Origin: Candidatus Eiseniibacteriota bacterium
GTDB lineage: Bacteria; Eisenbacteria; RBG-16-71-46; SZUA-252
Assembly (NCBI GenBank): GCA_005893265.1
Contig: VBOX01000065.1
Span: 12,789-47,598, forward strand
Length of the DNA: 34,810 nt
Direction: 5' to 3'
The position numbers and the translations under genes were made by a program. Shown here in pieces: positions 16,196 to 27,621 of this stretch (the first letter of the stretch is position 1; each line of letters opens with the position of its first letter). The notes under the pieces were generated by a model, which was not told the DNA's origin, ran no database searches, and saw only the letters and a program-made list of their open reading frames with translations.

Positions 16196-16201
16196 TACAA
16201 T
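16196..16201 (+). promoter_or_regulatory. Candidate -10 element TACAAT close to the lipoprotein start
   Basis: TACAAT (five of six consensus bases) ends seven bases before the GTG at 16209, so transcription would begin at or within two bases of the start codon. No good -35 element or ribosome binding site is seen. Confidence 0.35.
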
Positions 16202-16208
16202 CGGCTCT

Positions 16209-16976
16209 GTGAAATCCCGGCAACGTATCGCGCTCGCTGCGCTCCTGCTCCTGGGAGTGCTCCCAGGGTGTGCCTCCGAATCGGATCTCCTGCGCCTGGA
16301 TCCGGGGCTCACGGAAACCGATTTGCGTCAGGGGAAACTCGCGGTTCTCGGCGTCGTGAAATTTCAGGAACCCGATCAGGTCCGCCCCCCGCTCGTCGCC
16401 ATGTTGGAAAAAACTCTTGGAGAGGAGCGCGTCGACGTCCCGCTGATCCGGGCGGACAGCGTCCGGCACGCGCTCGGCGACGAGCGCTATCGACGGATTC
16501 TCCTCGGTTACGAGTATCACGGAACGCTGGACTCCGCGGCGCTCCGCGAGATCGCCGATCCCCTGCAAGGAGTGGCCAGATTTGTGGTGCTCGCAAGGGT
16601 GGAAAAGGATCGCACGCGCAATTCGGCGCGGAGCATCTCGGATGCCGACGGAGCGGGCAGGACCGGCTACGCAATGGGAATCACGGGAAGGGATGCGACC
16701 GTCGAGATCCATCTCTACGACGTGGCGCGGCGGGCGCTTGTGATGAAGGGCAAGTACGATGGCTCGAGTGAGAACTCGAAGCCGATCGTATCGTCGGTCC
16801 CACCGGGCGGGGGACCCGCGGTCACCGTGGAGGTCGGCGAGGCCGTCCCGCCCGAGGCCCAGGGATACCCCGGGGTCCCCGAGCTGGCGCAGGCCCTTGA
16901 GGAGCCGTTCCGCGCCTTTGCCCGCGCCTTGCCGGGAGCGCCCCGGCCCGCCCCGCGTCCGCCCGGGCCGCGCTAG
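16209..16976 (+). CDS. Predicted lipoprotein, unknown function
   Basis: 255-residue protein with a lipoprotein signal ending in the lipobox VLPGC (lipidated Cys21). The body begins with a beta-strand pattern (GKLAVLGVVKFQE) reminiscent of CsgG/GNA1162-like periplasmic lipoproteins, but that similarity is weak. The last 25 residues are a Pro/Arg-rich tail. I do not recognise the family. It starts at a GTG 42 bases after the aminotransferase and is the last gene of the plus-strand block. Confidence 0.72.
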   Translation: MKSRQRIALAALLLLGVLPGCASESDLLRLDPGLTETDLRQGKLAVLGVVKFQEPDQVRPPLVAMLEKTLGEERVDVPLIRADSVRHALGDERYRRILLGYEYHGTLDSAALREIADPLQGVARFVVLARVEKDRTRNSARSISDADGAGRTGYAMGITGRDATVEIHLYDVARRALVMKGKYDGSSENSKPIVSSVPPGGGPAVTVEVGEAVPPEAQGYPGVPELAQALEEPFRAFARALPGAPRPAPRPPGPR

Positions 16977-16992
16977 CCCGATCGTTCCGGCG

Positions 16993-17013
16993 CCATGAGG
17001 GCTTTCCTCACGG
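16993..17013. terminator. Hairpin between convergent genes
   Basis: CCATGAGG and CCTCACGG form an 8-base stem with one mismatch and a 5-base loop. It lies between the convergent lipoprotein and transporter genes and overlaps the last codons of the latter. There is no T-run, so termination is only suggested by location. Confidence 0.3.
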
Positions 17014-17910
17014 AGCTGCCTTCTTGACCTCCGCGACGAGCACCCCGAGGAGAATCGCCGCGCTGCCCAACACCTCGCGCGAGCTCATTCCCTCACCGAA
17101 GAACGACATCGCGAATATCGAGGCGAAAACCGGCTCCAGCGAGTAAATGACCCCGGCCCGCACTGGGTTCGTCTTGCCCAAGGCCCATGTTTGGAGCACG
17201 AGGATGAACGCGGTTGCGATGACGCCGAGATAGAGGATCGTCCCCCACGGGATGGAACGCGCGGGGACAGAAATCCCGCCGTGCGCTCCCACGAATATCC
17301 AACCCACGGTGGCCGCGACCACGGCCTGCAGCGCCGAGACCGCGAAGGGATCGCTGCGACGCGCGGCGACGTTGGTATAGACGACTTGCCCCGCGAAGGC
17401 CACCGCTCCGGCAAGGGTCCAGATGTCCCCCGCACGAAACCCGAGCCCTGCTTCGGAGTAGAAGAATCCGAGCCCCAGCAATGCAAGCAGGACCCCGGCG
17501 GCCTCGCCGACCCCCACCCCCGAGCGCAGGACGATGAAGGAGATGAGCGGCACGAACACCACGGCGGTTCCGGTCAGGAACGCCGATCGTGGGGTGCTGA
17601 TGGTCGTGAGCCCGATGGCTTGGGTGAGGTAGCCCGCGACCATGAAAAGCCCCGTGCGGACGCTGTCTACCACCTCCGTGGCTCCTATCCGGAAGAGCCT
17701 CTTCCTGTAAACCAAGGCGAGCACGGCCCCGGCGATGGTGAATCGGAGCGCGATGATGTCGAAGGGGTTGACGAAGTGCAGGGTCGTGCGCAGGAGCGGA
17801 AACGTCGTTCCCCAGATCGCGGTGATAAGAAGGAGCGAGCCCTCCGCGACGCGGCTCGTCGAGACGGGCCCTTCGGGGGTTCCAGCCGTCGGCGAGGCGG
17901 CGCGCCCCAC
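17008..17910 (-). CDS. DMT-superfamily (EamA) transporter
   Basis: 300-residue inner-membrane protein with about ten predicted transmembrane helices arranged as two EamA repeats. The first begins LLLITAIWGTTFPLLRTTL at about residue 27; the second begins near FRAGDIWTLAGAVAFAGQVVY. The C-terminal repeat ends with the typical SLEPVFASIFAMSFFGEGMSSREVLGSAAILLGV pattern, split here as about residues 253-287. Members export metabolites or amino acids; the substrate cannot be predicted. The GTG at 17910 is the only reasonable start before the first helix. It lies 18 bases after rex on the same strand, so it may belong to the gyrA-rex transcript. Confidence 0.85.
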   Translation of the reverse strand: MGRAASPTAGTPEGPVSTSRVAEGSLLLITAIWGTTFPLLRTTLHFVNPFDIIALRFTIAGAVLALVYRKRLFRIGATEVVDSVRTGLFMVAGYLTQAIGLTTISTPRSAFLTGTAVVFVPLISFIVLRSGVGVGEAAGVLLALLGLGFFYSEAGLGFRAGDIWTLAGAVAFAGQVVYTNVAARRSDPFAVSALQAVVAATVGWIFVGAHGGISVPARSIPWGTILYLGVIATAFILVLQTWALGKTNPVRAGVIYSLEPVFASIFAMSFFGEGMSSREVLGSAAILLGVLVAEVKKAAP

Positions 17911-17928
17911 GCTAAACGCCGGAATGCA

Positions 17929-18582
17929 TCAGCGGCGCTCCCGGCCGGCGGGCCGTGAGTTGAGCGCCTTGATGGAGAACGAGAGACTCTCCAGCTCGAC
18001 CGCGAGATTGACGTTTCTGAGAGCGACCTGGGGAGGTACGAAGAGCTTCCGGTGGGCGAAGTTCAGGATGCCACGCATCCCGGCATGGACCATCCGATCG
18101 GCGACCGCCTGAGCCGCTCGCGCCGGAACGGCGATCACACCGATCTCGAGCCCCAGTCGCTCGGTCTCCTGTTGCAGCGACTCGACGTTCTGGATGTGTA
18201 GGTCGCGCCAGCGCAGCCCCACGCGGTCGGGGCTCACGTCGAACACGGCGGCAAAATCGAATCCTTGCCGGCGAAACTCCTTGTATGAAAAAAGGGCCGA
18301 CCCGATGTTCCCGGCGCCGACCAGCGCGACTTTCCACCGGCGATTCAATCCCAGGATGAGGCGGATCTCCTTCTTCAGGCGCGCGACGTTATAGCCGAGC
18401 CCGCGTTTTCCGAAGTTGCCGAAGTAGGAGAGATCTTTGCGGACTTGAGCGGACGTGACGCCGCTCAGGTGAGCGAGCCCCTGCGAGGAGATTGTCTTGA
18501 CGCCTTCGAGCTCGAGCTCCTCCAGGACTCGGTAGTAATCGGACAGCCGCCGAACCGTGGAGGTCGAGATCCTCGGATCCAG
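17929..18582 (-). CDS. rex: Redox-sensing transcriptional repressor Rex, probable CTG start
   Basis: 217-residue NADH/NAD+-responsive repressor. The frame begins directly after the gyrA stop. Residues 5-75 form the Rex winged-helix DNA-binding domain (STVRRLSDYYRVLEELE, SGVTSAQVRKDLSYFG, GKRGLGYNV). The Rossmann NAD(H) domain starts at VALVGAGNIGSAL. No ATG, GTG or TTG occurs in frame before this domain. The first codon after gyrA's TAG is CTG, and gyrA's last codons supply GGAGG five bases upstream of it, so a CTG start is the best reading. The first standard start (TTG at 18348) would remove the whole DNA-binding domain. Stop-codon readthrough from gyrA or a sequence error are less likely alternatives. 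Confidence 0.85.
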   Translation of the reverse strand: MDPRISTSTVRRLSDYYRVLEELELEGVKTISSQGLAHLSGVTSAQVRKDLSYFGNFGKRGLGYNVARLKKEIRLILGLNRRWKVALVGAGNIGSALFSYKEFRRQGFDFAAVFDVSPDRVGLRWRDLHIQNVESLQQETERLGLEIGVIAVPARAAQAVADRMVHAGMRGILNFAHRKLFVPPQVALRNVNLAVELESLSFSIKALNSRPAGRERR

Positions 18583-21021
18583 CTACACCTCCTCACCCTC
18601 GTCCTTCTCCTCCACCTTGGCGACGTCGATCAGCTGATCCCCCGCCTCCAAGTTGATGAGCCGGACTCCCTGGGTGTTGCGTCCGATCTCGGATATCTCG
18701 GAGACCTTCGTACGGATGACGATTCCTCCCCGCGTGATGAGCATGACCTGGTCGGTCGGGATCACCTCCAGGGCCGCCACGACGCGCCCGTTGCGCTCGG
18801 TCGCCTGGATGGAGATGATCCCCTTCCCGCCGCGCCCTGTAATCCTATAGTCGGAAATCGGTGAACGCTTGCCGTAACCGTTCTCGGTCGCCACGAGGAG
18901 CGAGGCTTCCCGCTTCACCGCGATCATGCCGACCACCGCGTCGTCCTCCTCGAGGGTCACGCCGCGCACGCCATAGGCGGTACGCCCCATCGGCCGGACG
19001 TCCTGTTCGTTGAAGCGGATCGCTTTGCCGTTCCGCTTCTGCAAGATGATGTCCTGGATGCCGTCGGTGAGGACCGCGTCGATGAGGGAATCCTCCTGTT
19101 CCACGCCGATCGCCACGATGCCGCCGCGTCGCGGATTGGAGTAGGCGGAGAGAGGCGTCTTTTTCACGGTTCCCTTCGCCGTGCACATCATGATGAAGTG
19201 CGTGTCCTGGAACTCCTTGACGGGGAGCACCGCGGCCACGCGCTCCTGTTGCGACATCTCGACCATGTTGACGATCGCCTTGCCCTTGGCGGTCCGCCCA
19301 CCCTGCGGGACCTCGTGAACCTTGAGCCAGTAGACGCGCCCGCGGTCGGTGAAGACGAGGATGTAGCTGTGCGTTGAGGCGATGAATAGATGCTCGATGA
19401 AATCCTCTTCCCGGGTGCCCGCGCCCGTGACGCCGCGCCCGCCGCGGCGCTGGCTCCGGTAGGTCGTGACCGGCAGGCGCTTGATGTAGCCCGCGTGGGA
19501 GATCGTGATCACCATGTCCTCTTCGGCGATCAGGTCCTCGGCCTCGAATTCCCCGGAGCCCGCGACGATCTCCGTCCGTCGCTCGTCGCCAAAGCGCTCC
19601 CGGACCGCTGCCATTTCGTCCTTGATGATCTGGAGCACTTTCGCGGGCGAATCGAGGATGGCCTTCAGCCGCTCGATGAGCTGGATCACCTCGAGGTACT
19701 CGTCCTCGACTTTCTGACGCTCGAGGCCGGTGAGCCTCGACAGCCGCATTTCGAGGATCGCGTTCGCCTGGATCTCGCTCAATCCGAAGCGGCTCATGAG
19801 CCCGGTCCGAGCGCCCTCGGTATCGGCCGCCGCGCGGATCAGGGCTACGATCTCGTCGATGTGGTCGAGGGCGATCTTCAGCCCCTCGAGGATGTGCGCG
19901 CGCTTCTCGGCCTCCGCGAGGTCGAACCGCGTGCGCCGCACCACGACGTCGCGGCGGTGCGCGACGTAGTGCTCGATCATCTCCTTCAGACTGAGCGTGA
20001 GCGGCCGGTTCCCGACCAGCGCGAGCATGTTCGCGCCGAAGGTGGTCTGCATCTGGGTGTGCTTGAAGAGCTGATTCAGAACCACTTTTGGCTGCGCGTC
20101 GCGCTTCAGCTCGATCACGATCCGCATCCCGTCGCGGTCGGACTCGTCGCGTAGGTCGGAGATTCCGTCCAGCGGGCCGTCCTTCACCAGATCCGCGATC
20201 TTCTCGAGGAGCGCGGCCTTGCTCACCATGTAGGGGATCTCGGAGACGATGATCGCCTGGCGGTCCTTCCGGATCTCCTCGACTTCCGTGCGCGAGCGCA
20301 CGGTGATGTGGCCGCGGCCGGTGCGGTAGCAGTCCTGAATTCCCTGGCGCCCATAGATGATTCCCCCCGTCGGAAAATCCGGGCCGGTCACCAGATTCAG
20401 AAGATCATCCACCTCGCAATCGGGGTGATCGATGACGTGGTGAATCGCATCCACGATCTCGCGGAGGTTGTGCGGCGGAACGTTCGTCGCCATGCCCACC
20501 GCGATGCCGGCCGAGCCGTTCACGAGGAGGTTCGGCACCCCCGCCGGAAGCACCACCGGCTCTTCGCGCGACTCGTCGTAGTTCGGCCGCATGTCGACGG
20601 TGTCGCGCTCCATGTCGCGGAGCATCTCTTCCGCGAACTCGGTGAGCCGGGCCTCGGTGTACCGCTCCGCCGCCGGGGCGTCCCCGTCGACCGAACCGAA
20701 GTTGCCCTGCCCGTCCACGAGCGGGTAGCGCATCGAGAACGTCTGGGCCATGCGGACCATGGTCTCGTATACGGCCGCGGTGCCGTGCGGATGGTAGTTT
20801 CCGGTGACGTCGCCGGTGATCTTGGCGGATTTCCGGAAGGGGCGGTCGTGGAGGAGATTCAGCTCGCGCATGGCCACGAGGATCCGCCTGTGGACGGGCT
20901 TCAGGCCGTCCCGGACGTCCGGCAGGGAGCGCGAGATGATGACCGACATCGAATAATCGATGTAGGAGTTCCGCATCTCGTCTTCGATATAGATCGGAAC
21001 TTCTTTATCGCGCGTGGCCAT
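18583..21021 (-). CDS. gyrA: DNA gyrase subunit A
   Basis: 812-residue DNA cleavage/rejoining subunit of gyrase. The catalytic tyrosine is Tyr121 ([10 protein letters not shown]). The C-terminal pinwheel carries the GyrA box QRRGGRG, diagnostic of gyrase rather than topoisomerase IV, and ends in an acidic tail. The quinolone-resistance region reads [10 protein letters not shown], so the E. coli Asp82, Ser83 and Asp87 positions are Thr81, Ala82 and Glu86. The start has an AGGAGAG-type ribosome binding site. It lies 44 bases downstream of gyrB. Its final codons form the Shine-Dalgarno sequence for rex. Confidence 0.97.
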   Translation of the reverse strand: MATRDKEVPIYIEDEMRNSYIDYSMSVIISRSLPDVRDGLKPVHRRILVAMRELNLLHDRPFRKSAKITGDVTGNYHPHGTAAVYETMVRMAQTFSMRYPLVDGQGNFGSVDGDAPAAERYTEARLTEFAEEMLRDMERDTVDMRPNYDESREEPVVLPAGVPNLLVNGSAGIAVGMATNVPPHNLREIVDAIHHVIDHPDCEVDDLLNLVTGPDFPTGGIIYGRQGIQDCYRTGRGHITVRSRTEVEEIRKDRQAIIVSEIPYMVSKAALLEKIADLVKDGPLDGISDLRDESDRDGMRIVIELKRDAQPKVVLNQLFKHTQMQTTFGANMLALVGNRPLTLSLKEMIEHYVAHRRDVVVRRTRFDLAEAEKRAHILEGLKIALDHIDEIVALIRAAADTEGARTGLMSRFGLSEIQANAILEMRLSRLTGLERQKVEDEYLEVIQLIERLKAILDSPAKVLQIIKDEMAAVRERFGDERRTEIVAGSGEFEAEDLIAEEDMVITISHAGYIKRLPVTTYRSQRRGGRGVTGAGTREEDFIEHLFIASTHSYILVFTDRGRVYWLKVHEVPQGGRTAKGKAIVNMVEMSQQERVAAVLPVKEFQDTHFIMMCTAKGTVKKTPLSAYSNPRRGGIVAIGVEQEDSLIDAVLTDGIQDIILQKRNGKAIRFNEQDVRPMGRTAYGVRGVTLEEDDAVVGMIAVKREASLLVATENGYGKRSPISDYRITGRGGKGIISIQATERNGRVVAALEVIPTDQVMLITRGGIVIRTKVSEISEIGRNTQGVRLINLEAGDQLIDVAKVEEKDEGEEV

Positions 21022-21065
21022 CGATCAATCTCTCCTCAATCGCCGCACGAAAACGCGGCCATGAG

Positions 21066-24387
<3,322 letters not shown>

Positions 24388-24397
24388 GCGTTCCGGG

Positions 24398-25531
24398 TCA
24401 GCTCGCCAGGCGGAGGGGCATCACGAGACAGAGGAGATCCTCTTTCGCGGAGCTCCCCTTGTCCCCTTGAGGTGTAGGCGCGATGAGTCCGGCCGTCACC
24501 GGCGTATTGAGACGAATGTCGACCTCTTCGCTGTCGACGGTGCGAAGAATGTCGAGCAAGTAGGCGGCGTTGTAACCGATGTCGAGATCGTCCGAGCCGT
24601 ACTGGGCGTCGAGCTCTTCGGTCGCCTCCCCCTGGTCGGGCGTCTGCACGATCAGCGTCAAACGGTTCGGGCGAATGGAGAGCTTTACCTGGCGCGTGAG
24701 GCTGTCGGAGAAAACGGAGACCCGCTCCAGTGCCTGGGCGAAATCATCCCGCTTCACTCTTAGATGCTTGTTGTTCTGCTTTGGAAGCACCTGCTCATAG
24801 TTCGGGAACGGCCCTTCGATCAGCTTCGTCGTGAGCGTTGTATCGCCGATGGCGAATTGAGCGTGGTTCTTGGAAATACCAATCCGGACAGGTCCCGTGG
24901 CTCCCGGAAGAAGACGCAGGACCTGGTTCAATGCCTTGAGCGGCACGATCACGTCCCCTTTCGGGGGCGAGGGAATCCCTCCCGCCGGCCTGCACGATGC
25001 CTTCGAGAGGCGGTGTCCGTCGGTCGCGACCAGGCGCAGCTCATCGTCCTTGATCTGGAGCAACGACCCGTTCAGCGCCGGGCGTGTCTCGTCCGTCGAG
25101 ACAGAGTAGATCGTGCGCCGGATGAGCCGCTCCAGGAGATCCGGATCCAGCGATGCCTCCACGTCCGCGGTGACCGAGGGGAGTGCCGGAAATTCCTCCG
25201 GGCGGATGCACAGGAACTTGTAGCGACCGTTCTTGCTTCCAATGTTCAGCGTCAAATCCTTCGCCTCGACCTTGAGCTCTTCCCTCGGAAGCTTTCGCAC
25301 CAGCTCGAAAAGCTTCTTCGCCGGGACCGTCAGTGTTCCGACGTCCTTCACGCTGGCTTGCGCTCGCGTCGAGATTGCGAGATCCAGATCGGTCGCGCGC
25401 ATCTCGATGCGATCCTCGGATGCTTCGAGAAGAATGTTGGACAAGACCGGGAGCGTCGTCCGCGTCGGAACGGCGCTCGAAACCACCTGCAATGCGTTGA
25501 GGAACTCGGTCTGCGCGATCGAGAATTTCAT
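24398..25531 (-). CDS. dnaN: DNA polymerase III beta subunit (sliding clamp)
   Basis: 377-residue processivity clamp, expected to form a ring dimer of three-domain protomers around DNA. The N-terminus MKFSIAQTEFLNALQVVSSAVPTRTT and TLPVLSNILLEA are typical. Domains two and three are recognisable by DETRPALNGSLLQI and the C-terminal VMPLRL, which contributes to the partner-binding pocket. The ATG at 25531 is preferred: AGGA lies seven bases upstream and the protein aligns from its first residue. An ATG at 25555 would add eight residues with a poorer ribosome binding site. A good sigma-70 promoter is at 25622-25650. Confidence 0.96.
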   Translation of the reverse strand: MKFSIAQTEFLNALQVVSSAVPTRTTLPVLSNILLEASEDRIEMRATDLDLAISTRAQASVKDVGTLTVPAKKLFELVRKLPREELKVEAKDLTLNIGSKNGRYKFLCIRPEEFPALPSVTADVEASLDPDLLERLIRRTIYSVSTDETRPALNGSLLQIKDDELRLVATDGHRLSKASCRPAGGIPSPPKGDVIVPLKALNQVLRLLPGATGPVRIGISKNHAQFAIGDTTLTTKLIEGPFPNYEQVLPKQNNKHLRVKRDDFAQALERVSVFSDSLTRQVKLSIRPNRLTLIVQTPDQGEATEELDAQYGSDDLDIGYNAAYLLDILRTVDSEEVDIRLNTPVTAGLIAPTPQGDKGSSAKEDLLCLVMPLRLAS

Positions 25532-25561
25532 AGCCACTTCCTGGGCGGTGATCATCTCCGT

Positions 25562-25579
25562 TAATCCTTTATTGGATTA
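25562..25579. repeat. Short inverted repeat before dnaN
   Basis: TAATCC (25562-25567) and GGATTA (25574-25579) form a perfect 6-base dyad with a 6-base A/T spacer in the dnaN leader. It could be an operator or an early-transcript hairpin; the function is unknown. Confidence 0.3.
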
Positions 25580-25621
25580 GGGTTTGCAGACGGTTCGGGA
25601 GAGGGTCTCAAGTCCTAAAAA

Positions 25622-25650
25622 AGTATATGTGGAGAGGGGTATTTTCACAA
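25622..25650 (-). promoter_or_regulatory. Sigma-70-type promoter of the dnaN operon
   Basis: On the minus strand: -35 TTGTGA (25645-25650, four of six consensus bases), a 17-base spacer and -10 TATACT (25622-25627, five of six). The expected start is near 25615, about 85 bases before the dnaN ATG. Confidence 0.6.
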
Positions 25651-25830
25651 TAGGAAAGCCCCTTATTTTCATGCGATTTCTGTCTGGTCTACGAAGATCA
25701 AGTTCCTTGAATAGAAGACGTAGTAATAGGGCCGGTGGATTGTATGGATAGAAGCGCCGGCCTGGAAAGTAAGTTGTTGTGTGACAATGTAGTGCGAGGT
25801 TGTTTGCACGGACGGACCCCTGTGATTCGA

Positions 25831-25856
25831 TGTGGATAAGCCTTGGGTTATGCACG
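25831..25856. promoter_or_regulatory. Inverted pair of DnaA boxes
   Basis: TGTGGATAA (25831-25839) is the exact complement of the consensus box TTATCCACA. TTATGCACG (25848-25856) is a weaker box in the opposite orientation, eight bases away. The pair forms a dyad, as found in many origins. Confidence 0.7.
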
Positions 25857-25878
25857 GTGCGCCGCGGAGGCCGCGAAT

Positions 25879-25907
25879 CGGTGGACTTGTGCACCGCGTG
25901 TCCACCG
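25879..25907 (-). terminator. Hairpin downstream of dnaA
   Basis: CGGTGGAC (25900-25907 read on minus) pairs with GTCCACCG (25879-25886 on minus) around a 13-base loop, 30 bases after the dnaA stop. It could end the dnaA transcript, but no T-run follows. The arms also contain TGGAC/GTCCA half-boxes. Confidence 0.35.
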
Positions 25908-25936
25908 CCTAACCAGGTTGAATCCAGAGGCAAGGG

Positions 25937-27271
25937 TTACGTGCTCAGGCTCGCCATGAGGTCTTCGACGACGACCCTGAGCTCCTTGTCCGTCGTCATC
26001 AGCCCTTCGATCTTGTGGCAGGCATGAAGCACCGTGGAATGGTCGCGGCCGCCGAATTTCGCTCCGATCTCCTGGAAGGAGAGATCGGTGACCGCTCGGG
26101 CGATGTACATGCCCACCTGGCGCGGGAAGGCGATGACGTCGGTGCGGCGCTTGCCGCGGATCGACTCTTCCGTGACGTTGAAATGCCTCGCTACCAGTCG
26201 CTGGATGTCCGAGACGTCGACGCGGGCGAGATCGGGCTTGATCTGATCGCGCAGCACCTCCTGCGCGAACTCGATCGTCAGCTCGTGGCTCATGAGATCC
26301 GCGAACGCGAGAAGGCGCGAGAGCGAGCCCTCCAGATCGCGGATGTTGTTCTTGATGTTGCTCGCCAGGAGAAGCGCGATCTCGTTCGGTATGTTTCTGC
26401 CCTGAAGCTCGGCCTTCTTCTTGATGATCGCCACGCGCGTTTCGAGGTCGGGAGCCTGCAGATCGGCGACCACGCCCCACGTGAATCGGGAGACAAGGCG
26501 CTCCTCGATCGCGGTCATCGCGTTCGGCGGGCCGTCGCTCGTGAGGACGATCTGCTTGTGCGCGTCGTGGAGCGTGTTGAAGGTGTGAAAGAACTCCTCC
26601 TGCGTGCTCTCTTTCCCCGCGAGGAACTGGATGTCGTCGATGAGGAGAACGTCGGCGGTGCGGTAGCGGCTCTTGAATTCTAGGGTCGTGGCGTGCTGGA
26701 TGGCGTAGATCATCTCGTTCATGAACTTCTCGGCGCTCACGAAAAAGACCCGCGCCTGGGATCGCGTAGCGCGTACCTGGTGGCCGATCGCGTGCATGAG
26801 ATGGGTCTTCCCCAGCCCAACGCCGCCGTAGAGAAAGAGCGGGTTGTAACGCTCCCCCGGGCTCTGCGCGACCGCCTGCGCGACCGCGTGGGCGAACTGA
26901 TTGCCGCTGCCCACGATAAAGGTCTCGAAGGTGTTATGCGGGCTTAGGTAGCACTCGATCCTGCCGGGCAGCGGCCCGCGGGGGCGCTCCTCGAAGACGG
27001 GAACGTCGACCGAACGGACGTGAAAGGAAAGAGCGACCGGACGCCCCGCCGTCGCGGAGAGCGAGGACTCGATGAGCCCCCGGTAATGGTGATCCAGCCA
27101 GTCGACGTAAAACTGGCTCGGCACATCCAGAACAAGCGCGGAGCCGTCAAACTCCAGAGGATCGAGAGAGCGGAACCATGTTTCAAACGCTTGGCTTGAG
27201 ATGTGGGATTGAATCTTTTCGAGAGCGCCCTGCCAGATGTCTCCGGCCACCATCGTCTCCATCGTCGTCAT
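25937..27271 (-). CDS. dnaA: Chromosomal replication initiator protein DnaA
   Basis: About 444-residue AAA+ initiator that binds DnaA boxes and melts the origin. Domain I is at the N-terminus (DIWQGALEKIQSHISSQAFETWF). Walker A is GGVGLGKTH at 149-157 and Walker B LLIDDIQFL is near 209-217. The C-terminal helix-turn-helix signature is FGGRDHSTVLHACHKI. Three close in-frame ATGs (27271, 27262, 27253) are all possible. 27271 has GGGGA in front, while 27253 begins nearest to domain I homology. The open frame extends to 27301 through an N-terminus without homology. Confidence 0.96.
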   Translation of the reverse strand: MTTMETMVAGDIWQGALEKIQSHISSQAFETWFRSLDPLEFDGSALVLDVPSQFYVDWLDHHYRGLIESSLSATAGRPVALSFHVRSVDVPVFEERPRGPLPGRIECYLSPHNTFETFIVGSGNQFAHAVAQAVAQSPGERYNPLFLYGGVGLGKTHLMHAIGHQVRATRSQARVFFVSAEKFMNEMIYAIQHATTLEFKSRYRTADVLLIDDIQFLAGKESTQEEFFHTFNTLHDAHKQIVLTSDGPPNAMTAIEERLVSRFTWGVVADLQAPDLETRVAIIKKKAELQGRNIPNEIALLLASNIKNNIRDLEGSLSRLLAFADLMSHELTIEFAQEVLRDQIKPDLARVDVSDIQRLVARHFNVTEESIRGKRRTDVIAFPRQVGMYIARAVTDLSFQEIGAKFGGRDHSTVLHACHKIEGLMTTDKELRVVVEDLMASLST

Positions 27272-27304
27272 GTCGTCCCCATCCACACACAGGGTGTCCA
27301 CCGC

Positions 27305-27325
27305 TTATCCACACATTTATCCACA
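27305..27325 (+). promoter_or_regulatory. Two tandem perfect DnaA boxes
   Basis: TTATCCACA occurs at 27305-27313 and again at 27317-27325, same orientation, 12 bases apart start to start. They are just upstream of dnaA and may serve both origin function and dnaA autoregulation. Confidence 0.85.
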
Positions 27326-27333
27326 AATGAATC

Positions 27334-27370
27334 GGGGCGTAACGGGTAATGTCGGTAACCGTTACGCCCC
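27334..27370. repeat. Perfect 12-bp inverted repeat in the origin region
   Basis: GGGGCGTAACGG (27334-27345) and CCGTTACGCCCC (27359-27370) are exact complements around a 13-base spacer. It begins eight bases after the DnaA box pair. Candidates are an operator for dnaA, a binding site for an origin regulator, or a cruciform or RNA hairpin in the dnaA leader. Confidence 0.6.
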
Positions 27371-27592
27371 AATGAAGGGAAATCGGCTTGAGGAATGCTC
27401 ACAACTCTTAGGTCCGGGTGAAGGAGCGCGTCGTCTTGCGCGGGGGAAGCCCGGTACGGCGAGGACCCGGAGCGCGAGAGAAGCGTTCACGCTCTCGGCC
27501 CTCGCGATGGGCGCAGAATACGCTCGCGATTCCGACCCACGCAACGAAAATTTTGGCGACGCGGTATCGCCTGCGGCCACTGGGCTTTCGCA

Positions 27593-27621
27593 TTGACCGA
27601 TTCCAAGCGATTCGCTAGAAT
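27593..27621 (+). promoter_or_regulatory. Sigma-70-type promoter of the rpmH operon
   Basis: -35 TTGACC (27593-27598, five of six consensus bases), a 17-base spacer, and -10 TAGAAT (27616-27621, five of six). The expected start is near 27628, about 44 bases before rpmH. Confidence 0.75.

Larger units (their letters stand above)
25532..25936. other. dnaA-dnaN intergenic region, probable part of oriC
   Basis: About 405 bases without a gene. It contains a perfect DnaA box at 25831-25839 facing a near-consensus box at 25848-25856, and an 8-base inverted repeat at 25879-25907. The stretch of about 25556-25760 is clearly lower in GC than anything else in the window and could unwind. A TAG-TAA-TAG run at 25721-25729 resembles DnaA-trio elements. 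One minus-strand open frame crosses the region but has no recognisable features, so I treat it as spurious. Confidence 0.6.

Noticed and set aside
18583-18590. GyrA-Rex as a single fused protein by recoding of TAG
   Set aside because: It was considered because the frames match. There is no sign of recoding elsewhere in the window, and the Shine-Dalgarno/CTG arrangement is a simpler explanation. Kept only as an alternative.
25640-25652. Rex operator-like half site TTGTGAA near dnaN
   Set aside because: Only one half of the Rex dyad (TTGTGAA-N6-TTCACAA) is present. The bases are better explained as the -35 region.
25577-25933. 118-residue minus-strand open frame in the dnaA-dnaN gap
   Set aside because: It has no ribosome binding site or recognisable domain, and it covers the DnaA boxes, the dnaN promoter and low-GC origin sequence. 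Best explained as chance.
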